Assembly (NCBI GenBank): GCA_023433705.1
Contig: JAEYUC010000036.1
Span: 11,980 to 75,979, forward strand
Reading direction: 5' to 3'
DNA: 64,000 nt
Origin: Pseudomonadota bacterium
GTDB lineage: Bacteria; Pseudomonadota; Gammaproteobacteria; Steroidobacterales; Steroidobacteraceae
Shown here in pieces: positions 44,222-53,443 of the stretch (positions within the stretch are counted from its first letter, which is position 1; every line of letters starts with the position of its first letter). Both the position numbers and the translations under genes were made by a program. The notes beneath the pieces are model-generated. The model was given only the letters and a program-made list of their open reading frames with translations. It made no database searches and was not told where the DNA came from.

Positions 44222-45081
44222 GAATCTTCGGTGCCAAGCTCTTTGACGGCCAGCACGTTGAAATGAGTCGCGAGAAACGGCAGGGCGTCAACCAGCATAT
44301 TTTCGACTCCGAGCCACCAATCCGGTGGATCGGAATTCGGGAGCATGCGGAACCGGCGGGTATTGACGACGCGCAGTTGCGCCTCGTCGAGCCGGCGACG
44401 CAATGCACCGGGCGTGGTGACGCGTTCGTTGCCGTACTCGACGCGATTTCCCCGCCGGTCGATGAATGAGATACGTGTCTTGAAGCCGCGCCGCATGAAA
44501 AGCTGCAACTGGATCGACGGATTCCATGCGTTCGTTTCGCTGATGACCAACATTCCACCAGGCGCGATCAGCGATGCCAGTTTTGCGCACACTCGCTCGC
44601 GCGGCTCCAGGTGATGGAAGGTTTGCTCCAACCAGATGAGATCGAAGACCTGGTCCGCTCGGAAATCGAACAGAGATGTTTCGAGAAAATGCACCGGCAG
44701 TTCGAGACTGAGCTCCCGGTTCAGCCAGGCGAGACGGGCCCGCGCCACGTCGAGACGGTCGGCGGCGATGTCGATTGCGGTGACGTCGGCGCCCTGCAGT
44801 GCGAACCAGAGCGATTCGGTGCCGCACCCCGCGCCGACCTCCAGAAGGTGGGGGTTGCGCTGCGCACGGATCGCCGCAACGATCTCGCGGCTCTGTCCGG
44901 CGAAGTGGTGGCGGATGTACGGGCTGAATTGCCTGCGGTAGTTAGTGTAGTACTCGTCGAAGACCGCGCGTTCGGGCCCCGTCAAAGGGTTGTGCTCGAG
45001 CCAGAAGCCGAGGAAGGCGGCGATCGAATCCCACCTTGTGTCGCCGGGCACACTGTCGATGCGCGTCGCCATCGTTTTCAC
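44218..45081 (-). CDS. Class I SAM-dependent methyltransferase
   Basis: 287 residues. Motif I is HLLEVGAGCGTESLWFA, motif II ADVTAIDIAADRLDVA, motif IV FDLIWLEQTFHHLEP and post-motif LIAPGGMLVISETNAW. The C-terminal part is long and may carry acceptor contacts. Position among glycosyltransferases suggests O-methylation of a sugar residue, but no substrate is evident. Two start codons, at 45081 and 45072, are possible (MKTMATRID). Confidence 0.8.
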   Translation of the reverse strand: MKTMATRIDSVPGDTRWDSIAAFLGFWLEHNPLTGPERAVFDEYYTNYRRQFSPYIRHHFAGQSREIVAAIRAQRNPHLLEVGAGCGTESLWFALQGADVTAIDIAADRLDVARARLAWLNRELSLELPVHFLETSLFDFRADQVFDLIWLEQTFHHLEPRERVCAKLASLIAPGGMLVISETNAWNPSIQLQLFMRRGFKTRISFIDRRGNRVEYGNERVTTPGALRRRLDEAQLRVVNTRRFRMLPNSDPPDWWLGVENMLVDALPFLATHFNVLAVKELGTEDS

Positions 45082-45088
45082 TCCGGTG

Positions 45089-46141
45089 TCAGGATCGCAG
45101 CGTTCTGGTCTGCCACCACCGGATCAGTGCCGACCGCACGCGCGAAACGCTCATGGGTTTGTAGTGCTCGCGGAATTGTTCGAGCGTCTGGCGTGCACGT
45201 TCGGCGCTGATCCGTGGGGCGGATGAGTCGGCGGGCTGGGCCCCCGCTCCAGCCTGCACGTTCCAGTGCGCGAGCAGCCGGGTCGCGTAAGTGGAGACGG
45301 TGCGCGAGCGAAGTAGCTCGATGCGCGCCGCGCGCCGCTCGAGCAGCCGGCCCAATTCCCGGTGAAAGCCCGCCTCGTCGTCGAACAATGCGACGAAGTC
45401 ACCGAGGCCTCGGTGATAAGAGATGTTCGAAGCGAGGACTTCGATGCCCGCATTGAGTCCGTCGTACACGCTCATCGCTCCGCCGTCGAACCCAGGGTAG
45501 ACGAGGACGTCGCAACCGGCGAGAGTCGTCTTGTACATCTCGTACTCGCCGGGTGTGTAACGCGAGTAGCGATGGATCTCGTAACTCATCTCGAGCTCAC
45601 CGAGCTCTTCGCAGAACGATTCCCAGCCCCAGCCGAGGAAACAGAGTGTTACGGCGCCGCGGTCCGCGGCGCTCTTGTTGCGGAAGAAATCGATGAGCCA
45701 GCGTTCGTTCTTGCGTCCGTCATCGTAGCGCGCCGAGAACAGCGCGATGCGGATAGGCGGCGCCGACACCTCGCGTACAGGCAGTTCGATTCCCACGACG
45801 CCACGATCATCACCCTTCAGGGCGCTGACGTACTCGGCGTCGTGCGGCGAGAGGCACACGAAACTGTTGAAGCGCGCGAAGCTCGCCTTGAGATCGAGTT
45901 CCTTCGAGCGATCGTCGACGTGCGTGATGAAGAGCGAATTGACGCGCGCTCGCTCCTCGGATAACGCGCTGAGGAATCGTGAATTGAAGATCACTTCTTC
46001 TTGGCGGTATCCGGACCCGGGTCCGATACGCACGGTCATGCCGCGCGATGCCAGTTCGCCGGCCAGGTCGCGCATGAGTCGCTCGATGATCCAGCCCTGA
46101 TTGTCGGGCTCCACGATGTAGACGCTGGTTAGAGGTTGCAT
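45089..46141 (-). CDS. Probable GT-B glycosyltransferase
   Basis: 350 residues without a signal peptide. VYIVEPDNQGWIIERLMRDLA and FNSRFLSAL resemble the acceptor domain, and LVYPGFDGGAMSVYDGLNAGIEVLASN the donor-site region of GT4-like enzymes, with Asp in place of the first Glu of E-x7-E. Similarity is weaker than for the other two transferases here. It lies 7 nt before the methyltransferase gene in the same operon. The last 35 residues are basic. Confidence 0.55.
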   Translation of the reverse strand: MQPLTSVYIVEPDNQGWIIERLMRDLAGELASRGMTVRIGPGSGYRQEEVIFNSRFLSALSEERARVNSLFITHVDDRSKELDLKASFARFNSFVCLSPHDAEYVSALKGDDRGVVGIELPVREVSAPPIRIALFSARYDDGRKNERWLIDFFRNKSAADRGAVTLCFLGWGWESFCEELGELEMSYEIHRYSRYTPGEYEMYKTTLAGCDVLVYPGFDGGAMSVYDGLNAGIEVLASNISYHRGLGDFVALFDDEAGFHRELGRLLERRAARIELLRSRTVSTYATRLLAHWNVQAGAGAQPADSSAPRISAERARQTLEQFREHYKPMSVSRVRSALIRWWQTRTLRS

Positions 46142-46180
46142 GAGTTCAGTGTATCGCCGGTGTTCCGAAGTAAAAGCGCC

Positions 46181-47107
46181 TCAGGCGCCCCCGAGGCCGA
46201 CCGCGGGCTCACGCGCCCAGGCCATGACGTAGTATGCGGCTCCGCGCCGGCGTTCGGGGAGGCGTGCAAATTGCGGCGAATAGTCCGTATCCAGCCATTC
46301 CATCATCGGACGCCACTGGCCATTCCCCATCACCTTTCGCAGGTCGCTCAGTCCCACGACGTTTATCTGCGTGGCACCCAGGCTGCGACGCGCGAACGAT
46401 CCGTACGCCGGACAGATGTGCTGGGTGGTGGTGAAGGAAGTACCTTCGACGATCGGGCTACGAGCGATGAACGAGTAACGCGCGGCGCGATCGACTATGG
46501 AACCGAGCGTGCGGCGCCATTCCGGCAGATACTGCAGTGTACCGATCATCATGACGATGTCGTACGGACCGGTCAGCGAAGTGTGATCCGAGGTGAACGC
46601 CGGCTGGATTTCATACCCCGCGAAGAGCTCGCGGCCCAGCGCGCAGCTCGGCTCGTTGTCGACGATTTCATATCGAAGCGCACGAGCGACTTCCGGATCG
46701 ATGACGCGCAGCAACTCGAAGAAGTTGTCGCCGAAGCCTCCGCCGACGTCGAGCACCGACACCTTGCCGTCGCGCAGGTGCACGTCGGTGATCATCGAGG
46801 CGATCGGCTGGAGGTGGCGCGAGCATCCGCCTCCCGAAAGCAATGCCTGTTTGACGAGTGCCGGTGAGCGCGCATAACTGACCGCGGCCGCCAGCGCCCG
46901 TCGGACCCTCGATTGGCGCGTTCGACCGAGATACGCCGAATGCCGGATGCCGAGCTTGCGCGCCGCATGCCGACAGTGATCGATCCAGCCAGGTGTATTG
47001 AACGGGTCGTCGAACGCCGCCTTCTGCAGGCCCTCGGGCAATTCGTCGAAGTAGTAAGGCGGCGGCACCAGGTCCCCAACGGCGTACCGCGCACTTGAAT
47101 CGTGCAT
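46181..47107 (-). CDS. Methyltransferase of the TIGR04325 type
   Basis: 308 residues. SVLDVGGGFGDNFFELLRV is the SAM motif I, YEIVDNEPSCALGRELF motif II, and YDIVMMIGTLQYLPEWRRTL motif IV. The N-terminal PPYYFDELPEGLQKAAFDDPF and the C-terminal YYVMAW are in line with the putative methyltransferases recurrent in polysaccharide loci. An N-terminal region of about 110 residues precedes the SAM fold. Role in glycan methylation is inferred from place and family. Confidence 0.75.
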   Translation of the reverse strand: MHDSSARYAVGDLVPPPYYFDELPEGLQKAAFDDPFNTPGWIDHCRHAARKLGIRHSAYLGRTRQSRVRRALAAAVSYARSPALVKQALLSGGGCSRHLQPIASMITDVHLRDGKVSVLDVGGGFGDNFFELLRVIDPEVARALRYEIVDNEPSCALGRELFAGYEIQPAFTSDHTSLTGPYDIVMMIGTLQYLPEWRRTLGSIVDRAARYSFIARSPIVEGTSFTTTQHICPAYGSFARRSLGATQINVVGLSDLRKVMGNGQWRPMMEWLDTDYSPQFARLPERRRGAAYYVMAWAREPAVGLGGA

Positions 47108-47126
47108 TCAGTCTCTCCTTCAGCGC

Positions 47127-48506
47127 TCAGCGAATGCCGGCTGCGATCTGTACGCCCAGCAGCACCGTGGCCAGAAGATAGCCCCAGCGCCGCGCGAGCG
47201 GCGTCGCGGTTCGAAAACCCACCGCGACGATGATGTAGTAAAGCGGGTAGATGATTGTCTTGTGCCGCGTCTGGAGCGAGTAGCTGCCGACCAGGATCAG
47301 GATGACGGCGATGACGTACACGATGGCGCGCTGCTTCTCGATCGCGCGCACGCTGCTTAGTACCCCCGCGAAGAACCACGCATTGAGCCAGTATGAATAG
47401 ATGGGAATCGCCAGATTCATTGCCACGTTGCGGATGTCGAAAGTATCCGCTGACAGGACGCTGCGCATCGACAGGAAAGGGTAGGAGAAGATGTAACCGG
47501 CGTTCAAGACGAGCTTTGCCGCGAACGGCATTTCCTGGATGCGATTGAACAGGGCGTTCGCATTCGGATCAGCATTGAGATCCGTGATCAGCTCGCGACC
47601 GAGGAATCCGACGCTCTTGACGCCTATGTGCTGCTCCGCGAGCTGCAGCAGGAGATCGGCGAGCGTGTAAATCGCGAAAACCGCGAGTGTCGCGCCTCCC
47701 GCGACCAGCAGCGGATGTCGGCGCACGAATGTCGCGATTTCCCGGAAGTAAAGTACTCCGTACGCGGGCAGAAGAATCAGGCCCGTCCCGGGCCGCACGG
47801 CGAGCTGCAGCGCGATGGCTCCAGCGGCAAGGACGAAGCGGCGCGAGTTGAGACAGCAGATCGAATACACCAGCAGCGCGGCGGCAAAAGTGTCTCGCAG
47901 CAGGATGACGCCGCCGTTCATCATCAAGAAAGGACAGATGAGCACCAGCACGTACGCGGTGTCCGCCACCCGGGCACCGCCGGAAAGTTGCAGTACCAGC
48001 CGGCGGGTGAAGGTTGAGAGCACTGCTGCGATGCCAGACTGGAAGAACAGCGCGTCGAGCGGATGTTCGATCGGGAGCGGCGTCAGCGCGCGGATGAGCG
48101 TCGGAAAAGTGTGGGTGTAATGCCAGTAGTTCTCGCGGCTCAACAGGTCCGCTGGAAACGAGTCGGCCGCCAGCGTGAAGAAATACGAATCGTCGGTCCA
48201 CGAGCTCGACAGCGGCGAGGTGGTGCCGTACGTGTCAGGGTAGATTGACGACTGCACGGCCACGAAGACGGCGATGAACGCGGAGTTGACCAGGAACGCG
48301 AAAGCGAACTGCGGCAGGTCCTCGCGATTCAGGACAAGGATGATCGCGTTCCACGCACAGAAGAAGACGACGAATTGCGGCAGGCTCTGCGGGTTTGCCA
48401 GCAGGATGCCACCTACGGTGACGGCGGCGGCAAATGCCGACGTCACCAGTCGCGAACGGGAACGCGCGGCATCGAAGAGCTGGTTTTCCGCTACGGCACT
48501 CGTCAC
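47127..48506 (-). CDS. Multi-spanning membrane protein, candidate Wzy polymerase
   Basis: 459 residues with about eleven hydrophobic segments and a large periplasmic-like loop near 95-140 (SSIYPDTYGTTSPLSSSWTD...). Arg-bearing motifs RDTFAAALLVYSI and RPGTGLILLPAYG resemble those of O-antigen polymerases. It is encoded 10 nt after wzx, the usual neighbour of wzy. Polymerases share little sequence, so the assignment depends on topology and position. A membrane glycosyltransferase of the GT39/ArnT fold is the alternative. Confidence 0.6.
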   Translation of the reverse strand: MTSAVAENQLFDAARSRSRLVTSAFAAAVTVGGILLANPQSLPQFVVFFCAWNAIILVLNREDLPQFAFAFLVNSAFIAVFVAVQSSIYPDTYGTTSPLSSSWTDDSYFFTLAADSFPADLLSRENYWHYTHTFPTLIRALTPLPIEHPLDALFFQSGIAAVLSTFTRRLVLQLSGGARVADTAYVLVLICPFLMMNGGVILLRDTFAAALLVYSICCLNSRRFVLAAGAIALQLAVRPGTGLILLPAYGVLYFREIATFVRRHPLLVAGGATLAVFAIYTLADLLLQLAEQHIGVKSVGFLGRELITDLNADPNANALFNRIQEMPFAAKLVLNAGYIFSYPFLSMRSVLSADTFDIRNVAMNLAIPIYSYWLNAWFFAGVLSSVRAIEKQRAIVYVIAVILILVGSYSLQTRHKTIIYPLYYIIVAVGFRTATPLARRWGYLLATVLLGVQIAAGIR

Positions 48507-48516
48507 GGGGTCGGTA

Positions 48517-49851
48517 CTACTCGGATGGTGAGCGGTTGTCCAACTCGATCTCCCGTCGCAGCAATCGATAGGAGAAGGCGGACGTGAAAACGAAGTGAGG
48601 TAGGAAACTCAGCGTCCACGCGATGGCGGCCCCATAAATGCCCCACAGCGAAACCAACACGGCGAATGCGGCGAGGCCCATCACCATTCCGATCAGGCTT
48701 CCGAGGAACGGCAGATCGCCTCGATTGAGCGCCACGGCCAGGGGGTGACCCCATACGAGCGGCGCGCTCAGCACCACGCCCAGCAGCATCCAGATGATGG
48801 TCTGCGGAATTCCGGAGAAGTCCGGACCCAGGATTCGCTCGCCGAAGAGATAGACCACGATGAACGCCGACGACGTCAGAGCTAGCGCGAAGATACCCAA
48901 CCCCGCAGCACTGCGCCGCAGCAGGTGCCGACTGCCCGCGTAGTCCTTGAGCTGCACGCGGCGACTCAACTCGGGCATGAGCGCCAAGTAGAACGGATCT
49001 ACCGCGCGCCAGGTGAGCAGTGCGATATTCTTTGCCATCTTGTAGACGCCGATGGTGGATGCTGGCACCAGCGGCGATAGCAGGGTGACGTCGAGATCCT
49101 TGTTCATGAGGTCGGCAGCCGACAGCCCGATGTTGGACAGCAGCAGCCGCCGGTGCTCGCGGAGTCGGTCCACCATCGCGCGCGGGCTCCATGAGCCGAA
49201 TGCCGGTTTCAGGCCCGGCATGTACCGCGCCGCGAGCCACAGCTGCACCACGTTGCTGACGAGCAGCGTGACGCTCAGCGTGAGAACGCAGGCGCTCACC
49301 GTGAGGGCCGAGAAACTTGCGAGGATCAGAAGAACACAGAGCCGGGCGAGCAGTTCGCCGCTGCCGCAGAAAGTGAAAAGGTCGCTGCGCCCGAGCACCC
49401 GAAGGATGCCGGTGGATAGTCCGTAGCCGATCTTGGCCAGGTAATTGCCGATGGCCGCGATGATGATCAACTGAGTGCCGCCGTCCGGCAGATTGGCGAG
49501 ATGTGCGAGCGGAACGGCCAGCGCGATCAATCCGAGGCACGGCAGTAGTTTGAGCAGCGATTCGGAGACCAGGCAATCGATGAACGGCAGACGATGTTCT
49601 TCGGACTGATCGTCGCGCGCGCCGAGATTCCAGAAGAGCCGTGCGGCGACATCCTGCATTCGCGGTTCCACCAGAAGGTTGGCGACCGTGACGAAGCCGA
49701 TGATGATGGAATACTGACCGAAACCAGTCGCGCCCAGTCCGCGACCCATCACCAGTAGCACAAGTCCACTGAGCACCGCGCTGGTCGCGGTGCCGACGAA
49801 TTGCCAGCTAACGTTGCGGCGGAATACCGAGGACTTGGCGCTCGGGAACAT
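48517..49851 (-). CDS. wzx: Wzx-type oligosaccharide-lipid flippase (MOP superfamily)
   Basis: 444 residues with about twelve hydrophobic segments. NVSWQFVGTATSAVLSGLVLLVM and GRGLGATGFGQYSIIIGF form the typical first helices, and VYKMAKNIALLTWRAVDPFY and LWGIYGAAIAWTLSF are motif-like. It should move undecaprenyl-linked repeat units across the inner membrane. It has the same order with the polymerase candidate as in O-antigen clusters. Confidence 0.85.
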   Translation of the reverse strand: MFPSAKSSVFRRNVSWQFVGTATSAVLSGLVLLVMGRGLGATGFGQYSIIIGFVTVANLLVEPRMQDVAARLFWNLGARDDQSEEHRLPFIDCLVSESLLKLLPCLGLIALAVPLAHLANLPDGGTQLIIIAAIGNYLAKIGYGLSTGILRVLGRSDLFTFCGSGELLARLCVLLILASFSALTVSACVLTLSVTLLVSNVVQLWLAARYMPGLKPAFGSWSPRAMVDRLREHRRLLLSNIGLSAADLMNKDLDVTLLSPLVPASTIGVYKMAKNIALLTWRAVDPFYLALMPELSRRVQLKDYAGSRHLLRRSAAGLGIFALALTSSAFIVVYLFGERILGPDFSGIPQTIIWMLLGVVLSAPLVWGHPLAVALNRGDLPFLGSLIGMVMGLAAFAVLVSLWGIYGAAIAWTLSFLPHFVFTSAFSYRLLRREIELDNRSPSE

Positions 49852-49894
49852 CAGGCGCCGCGCCGCGGCGCGCAGGGCTTAGCAGCGCGCGTGT

Positions 49895-50665
49895 TCACTT
49901 GGCCCGTGCAACGACGAACGCATTCCAGGTGTCATCGGTGAGGGGGCCATCCAGGGTGGGGAATGCGCTGATGCTCACCATTTCGAAGCCCGATTGCGAG
50001 AGCAGCAGCGCGAATTCCTGGGGGAAGAAATAACGCAACACGTGCGTCTCGGTGGTCTGCGATGTCACGCGGCCGTCCTCCACGGACCACAGCTTGAACG
50101 TGACCGCCGCCTGATGACGTGGGATGTCCAGCGTGGTGCTGGTGGCGCGGATCACTTCGCCCTTCGGCGTCCGCAGCACACGCACGCGGTCGGTGGGTCG
50201 ATCCGAGAGCACGGACGGGCCGTACCAGAAGTCGCAGACGAACAATGCGCCCGGGCTCAGGTGACGCCGGATGTTGCGCAGCCCCGCGAGCGCGTCTTCA
50301 TTGCCGACCAGGTAACCGATCACGGCGAACATCATGATGGCCATGTCGAAGGGCCCGCCGGCCTCGAAGCTGCGCGCATCGCCCTGCAGCCACCGCGGAC
50401 GTTGTTCCGCGGGCAGCGCGTCGGACTTCGCGCGCGCGTGGTTCAGCATGTGTTCGGACAGATCCACGCCGGTGAGCTTGAACCCGCGGCGGGCGAGTTC
50501 GAGCGAGTGCTGTCCGGTGCCGCATCCGACGTCGAGCAGTGTCCTGGGCCGCGGACCGCCCGCGCGCGAAATCGCGGCCTCGATGAGGTCGCATTCCTGC
50601 AGGTAGTTCTTGCCCTCGTAGAGGCGGTCGTATTGTTCGGCGTACTGCGCGTCGAAGACGGACAT
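49895..50665 (-). CDS. Class I SAM methyltransferase, DesVI/TylM1-like
   Basis: 256 residues. LLDVGCGTGQHSLELARRG is motif I; VDLSEHMLNHARAKSD, FDMAIMMFAVIGYL and RNIRRHLSPGALFVCDFWYG follow the DesVI/TylM1 pattern of N-methyltransferases that act on amino deoxysugar nucleotides. It lies 3 nt after the stop of the DegT aminotransferase, as if both handle one substrate. N-methylation of the new amino group is therefore a reasonable but unproven assignment. Confidence 0.72.
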   Translation of the reverse strand: MSVFDAQYAEQYDRLYEGKNYLQECDLIEAAISRAGGPRPRTLLDVGCGTGQHSLELARRGFKLTGVDLSEHMLNHARAKSDALPAEQRPRWLQGDARSFEAGGPFDMAIMMFAVIGYLVGNEDALAGLRNIRRHLSPGALFVCDFWYGPSVLSDRPTDRVRVLRTPKGEVIRATSTTLDIPRHQAAVTFKLWSVEDGRVTSQTTETHVLRYFFPQEFALLLSQSGFEMVSISAFPTLDGPLTDDTWNAFVVARAK

Positions 50666-50668
50666 GGT

Positions 50669-51793
50669 TCAGACCAGCTTGTCGAGGATGCGGGTGAACT
50701 GCGCCACGACGTAGTCGAGCTCGTCCTGGCTGATGTCCGGTCCGGTGGGTAGATAGAACGTCGAATAGGCCACGCGGTTGGCGTTGGGGCAGTCTTCCGC
50801 GCGAGTCCAGCCGCGCTGCAGGAAAATTTCCTGCAGGTTGTACGGAATGAACCCTTCGCGAGTTTCGACCCCGGCGTCCTTGAGTTCGGACATGATCTGC
50901 GAGCGTTTCGGCGCAAGATGATCGCGCAGCGCGAGGTGGTACATCCAGTACACCGACTTCGCCCAGGGCTTCTCGATGGGCAGCACCAGGTGGTCGGCGT
51001 ACTTCGCGAGCTTAGAAGCGTAAAAGGCGGCGATCTCGCGGCGGCGTTCGACCAGCTTGTCGGCGACCGTCATCTGCCCGCAGCCGATGGCCGCCTGCAG
51101 GTTGGTCATGCGGTAGTTGTAGCCGATGTCCGCGTGCATGAACTTGTTCTGTGTGCCGAAGGCCAGCGCCTTGAGGCTGCGCGCCTTGCGCGCGAGCTCG
51201 GGATCGTCGGTGGTGACCATGCCGCCTTCGCCGGTGGTCAGCACCTTGTTGGCGAAGAAGCTGAAGCCGCCGGCCAGGGACAGGCTGCCGACCTTCTTGC
51301 CCTTGTACAACGCGCCGTGCGCCTCGGCGCAATCCTCGAACACTTTCAGCCCGTGCTTGCGCGCGAGTTCGTTGACCGGATCCATGTCGGTCGGATGGCC
51401 GAACAGGTGCACGACCATGATCGCGCTCGTGCGGCTGTTGATCTTGCGCGCCAGGTCCGCCGGATCCATGGTCAGCGTCTCGAGGTCGATGTCGACCGGC
51501 ACCGCCTTCGCGCCGATGTACTGCACGGCGAAGAACGAGGCCATGTTGGTCAGCGTCGACACGAGGACCTCGTCGCCGGCCTTGACCCCGCCGGCCACCA
51601 GCGCGAGATGCAGCGCGGTCGTGCCGTTGGAGCAGGACACGGCGTACTTCGCGTCGCAGAACTCGGCGAATTCCTGTTCGAATCGTTCGATGAATTCGCC
51701 GAAAACGCCCGACACGGCGTTTTCACGCATGGCCTTGTTGACGAACTCGATCTCCGCGGGCCCGAGATGGGGCTTGGAAACGGCAACCTTCAT
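50669..51793 (-). CDS. DegT/DnrJ/EryC1 aminotransferase, perosamine-synthase-like
   Basis: The ATG at 51793 gives 374 residues; the frame open to 52042 overlaps the cupin gene and is not conserved-looking. VSCSNGTTALHLAL, VFEDCAEAHGALYKGKKVGS and FFANKVLTTGEGGMVTTDD are the hallmarks, with the PLP-Lys in FFANK. This motif is close to GDP-perosamine synthase. With gmd in the same operon the likely reaction is transamination at C4 of a GDP-4-keto-6-deoxyhexose. The Lys argues against the ColD-type dehydratase, which has His there. Confidence 0.82.
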   Translation of the reverse strand: MKVAVSKPHLGPAEIEFVNKAMRENAVSGVFGEFIERFEQEFAEFCDAKYAVSCSNGTTALHLALVAGGVKAGDEVLVSTLTNMASFFAVQYIGAKAVPVDIDLETLTMDPADLARKINSRTSAIMVVHLFGHPTDMDPVNELARKHGLKVFEDCAEAHGALYKGKKVGSLSLAGGFSFFANKVLTTGEGGMVTTDDPELARKARSLKALAFGTQNKFMHADIGYNYRMTNLQAAIGCGQMTVADKLVERRREIAAFYASKLAKYADHLVLPIEKPWAKSVYWMYHLALRDHLAPKRSQIMSELKDAGVETREGFIPYNLQEIFLQRGWTRAEDCPNANRVAYSTFYLPTGPDISQDELDYVVAQFTRILDKLV

Positions 51794-51804
51794 TTGCGAA
51801 TCGC

Positions 51805-52191
51805 TCAAGTGCCGGGCGTGATGAGGGGATCGGTTAGGCGGAACGTGTCGTTCTCGTATTGGGAACCGGCGCGCGGGCCCTTCGTGAGAATGAGGACCTG
51901 GGCCTCGGTGATGCCCTTGAGCGCGTGGCGCTCGTTTTCGCGGGTCACCGCGAACTCGCCGGCCTTGAGCGTGCGTTCCACCTTGGGGCCGCCCGGCATC
52001 TGCGTCGCGAGCAGGATTTCGCCGGAGATCACGTAGTTCCACTGCACGGTGCGCTCGTGATAGTGATTGGCGCGTACCGCGCCCTTCGCGAACGTGATCA
52101 GCGTGACGGCATTGATCTCGTCATCGGAGATCAGGTCGGTGATGGAGCCGCGCGCGTCGACGAACGCGGGCTTGAGTTCGATCAGTTCCAT
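51805..52191 (-). CDS. Small cupin, possible sugar epimerase or isomerase
   Basis: 128 residues of one jelly-roll domain. VDARGSITDLI is like the start of RmlC/FdtA-type enzymes; RANHYHERTVQWNYVISGEILLA contains the first cupin motif with two His. It sits between the C-methyltransferase and aminotransferase genes, 11 nt before the latter. A 3- or 5-epimerase or 3,4-keto-isomerase acting on the GDP-4-keto sugar is possible. No second His motif of the canonical metal cupins is clear. Confidence 0.6.
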   Translation of the reverse strand: MELIELKPAFVDARGSITDLISDDEINAVTLITFAKGAVRANHYHERTVQWNYVISGEILLATQMPGGPKVERTLKAGEFAVTRENERHALKGITEAQVLILTKGPRAGSQYENDTFRLTDPLITPGT

Positions 52192-52200
52192 GTGGATTCC

Positions 52201-53424
52201 TCAATTGGCCTTGTCTGCAAGGGTTTGGACCTGCGGCACGTAGAATTTCAGTCCCAGGTGGGCGAGCTTCGATTGCAGCATCGGCGCGATATTCCAGGGC
52301 AGGATCAGCGCGTGAGTCGCGCTCGAATCGATCGCATCGTCGGCAATGATAGGGATGTGGGAGCCGGGCGTCAGCTTGCCGATTTTCAGGGGCGAAGCAT
52401 CCGCGATATAGGAGATGGTGTCGGCGTCCAGGCGGCAGTAGTTGAGGAAGGTATTGCCCTTCGTCGCCGCGCCGATGCCGACGATCTTGCCGCCCTCGGC
52501 GCGGATGCGCGCCAGGTGCTCGGTCACGGTCAGCTTGACGCGCCGTACCCGGTCCATGAAGCGCGCATAGGTCTCCAGGCCGAAAAGACCGAAGGCTTCC
52601 TCGTCGCGGATCATCTTTTCGGCCACCGGCGCGTGGCTGCCGCCGCGACGCGCGTATACGCGGATCGAGCCGCACATGTAGTCGATGCAATCGACCTTGA
52701 AGATGGAGAAACCCTGTCCCGCGAGGCAGGGAGCGAGCGCCTTGATGCAGTGATAGTGCACGTGCTCGTGGTAGATCGTGTCGAACGCGGTGCGCTTCAC
52801 GAGTTCGAGCAGATAGGGCACCTCGAACACGAAGATCCCGTCTTCCCGCATGACCTGGGCGCCGACCTTGAGCAGGCCCCGCAAATCGTCCGCGTGGTTC
52901 ACCACGTTCGAGCTCAGCAGCACGTCGACGCCGCCGCGCCCGCGCAGGTCCTCGACGATGTTCTCGCAGAAGAAGTCGTTGAGCGTGGGAATGCCGTTCG
53001 CGACCGCGAGCTTCGCGATGTTGCCGGCCGGTTCGACGCCCAGCACGTTCGGATGCCCGAGGTCCTTGAAGTGGGAGAGCAGGGTGCCGACGTTGCTGCC
53101 GATGTCGACGATGAGGGCGCCCGGCCGCGGCGTTTTCTCGGCCAGCACGCACTCGGCGAATTCGCGGAAGTGGGCGATCGAGACGCGCGAGTTGGAGGAA
53201 TCGTAGCTGTAGTCCTCCTTCTGGTAGCGCTCGACGGCGGAGACCGAATACATCGTCGCGACGTGGCCGCAATCCCGGCACTTGCCGAGCTGGAGCGGAT
53301 AGGAAACCTCGGGACCGTACTGCTTCTCAGGCGGCAGGAAGGTATCCGCGAGCGGGTGATATCCGAGATCGACCACGGTATCGAGGTTGGCGCTGTCGCA
53401 CAGCCGACAATGCGTAATCTTCAA
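52201..53424 (-). CDS. Nucleotide-sugar C-methyltransferase, TylC3/TcaB9 type
   Basis: The TTG start at 53424 (GGAG seven nt upstream) gives 407 residues, the family's length; longer frames run into gmd. The N-terminal zinc site uses Cys6/Cys9 (CRLC) and Cys49/Cys52 (CRDC). VDIGSNVGTLLSHF binds SAM, and TIYHEHVHYH carries the catalytic His region. The C-terminal domain includes GIGAATKGNTFLNYC. These enzymes add a methyl to C3 of 4-keto-6-deoxy nucleotide sugars. Its place, 19 nt after gmd, suggests the GDP-linked keto-sugar as substrate. Confidence 0.85.
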   Translation of the reverse strand: MKITHCRLCDSANLDTVVDLGYHPLADTFLPPEKQYGPEVSYPLQLGKCRDCGHVATMYSVSAVERYQKEDYSYDSSNSRVSIAHFREFAECVLAEKTPRPGALIVDIGSNVGTLLSHFKDLGHPNVLGVEPAGNIAKLAVANGIPTLNDFFCENIVEDLRGRGGVDVLLSSNVVNHADDLRGLLKVGAQVMREDGIFVFEVPYLLELVKRTAFDTIYHEHVHYHCIKALAPCLAGQGFSIFKVDCIDYMCGSIRVYARRGGSHAPVAEKMIRDEEAFGLFGLETYARFMDRVRRVKLTVTEHLARIRAEGGKIVGIGAATKGNTFLNYCRLDADTISYIADASPLKIGKLTPGSHIPIIADDAIDSSATHALILPWNIAPMLQSKLAHLGLKFYVPQVQTLADKAN

Positions 53425-53443
53425 AGAAGGCTCCGGGAATGGA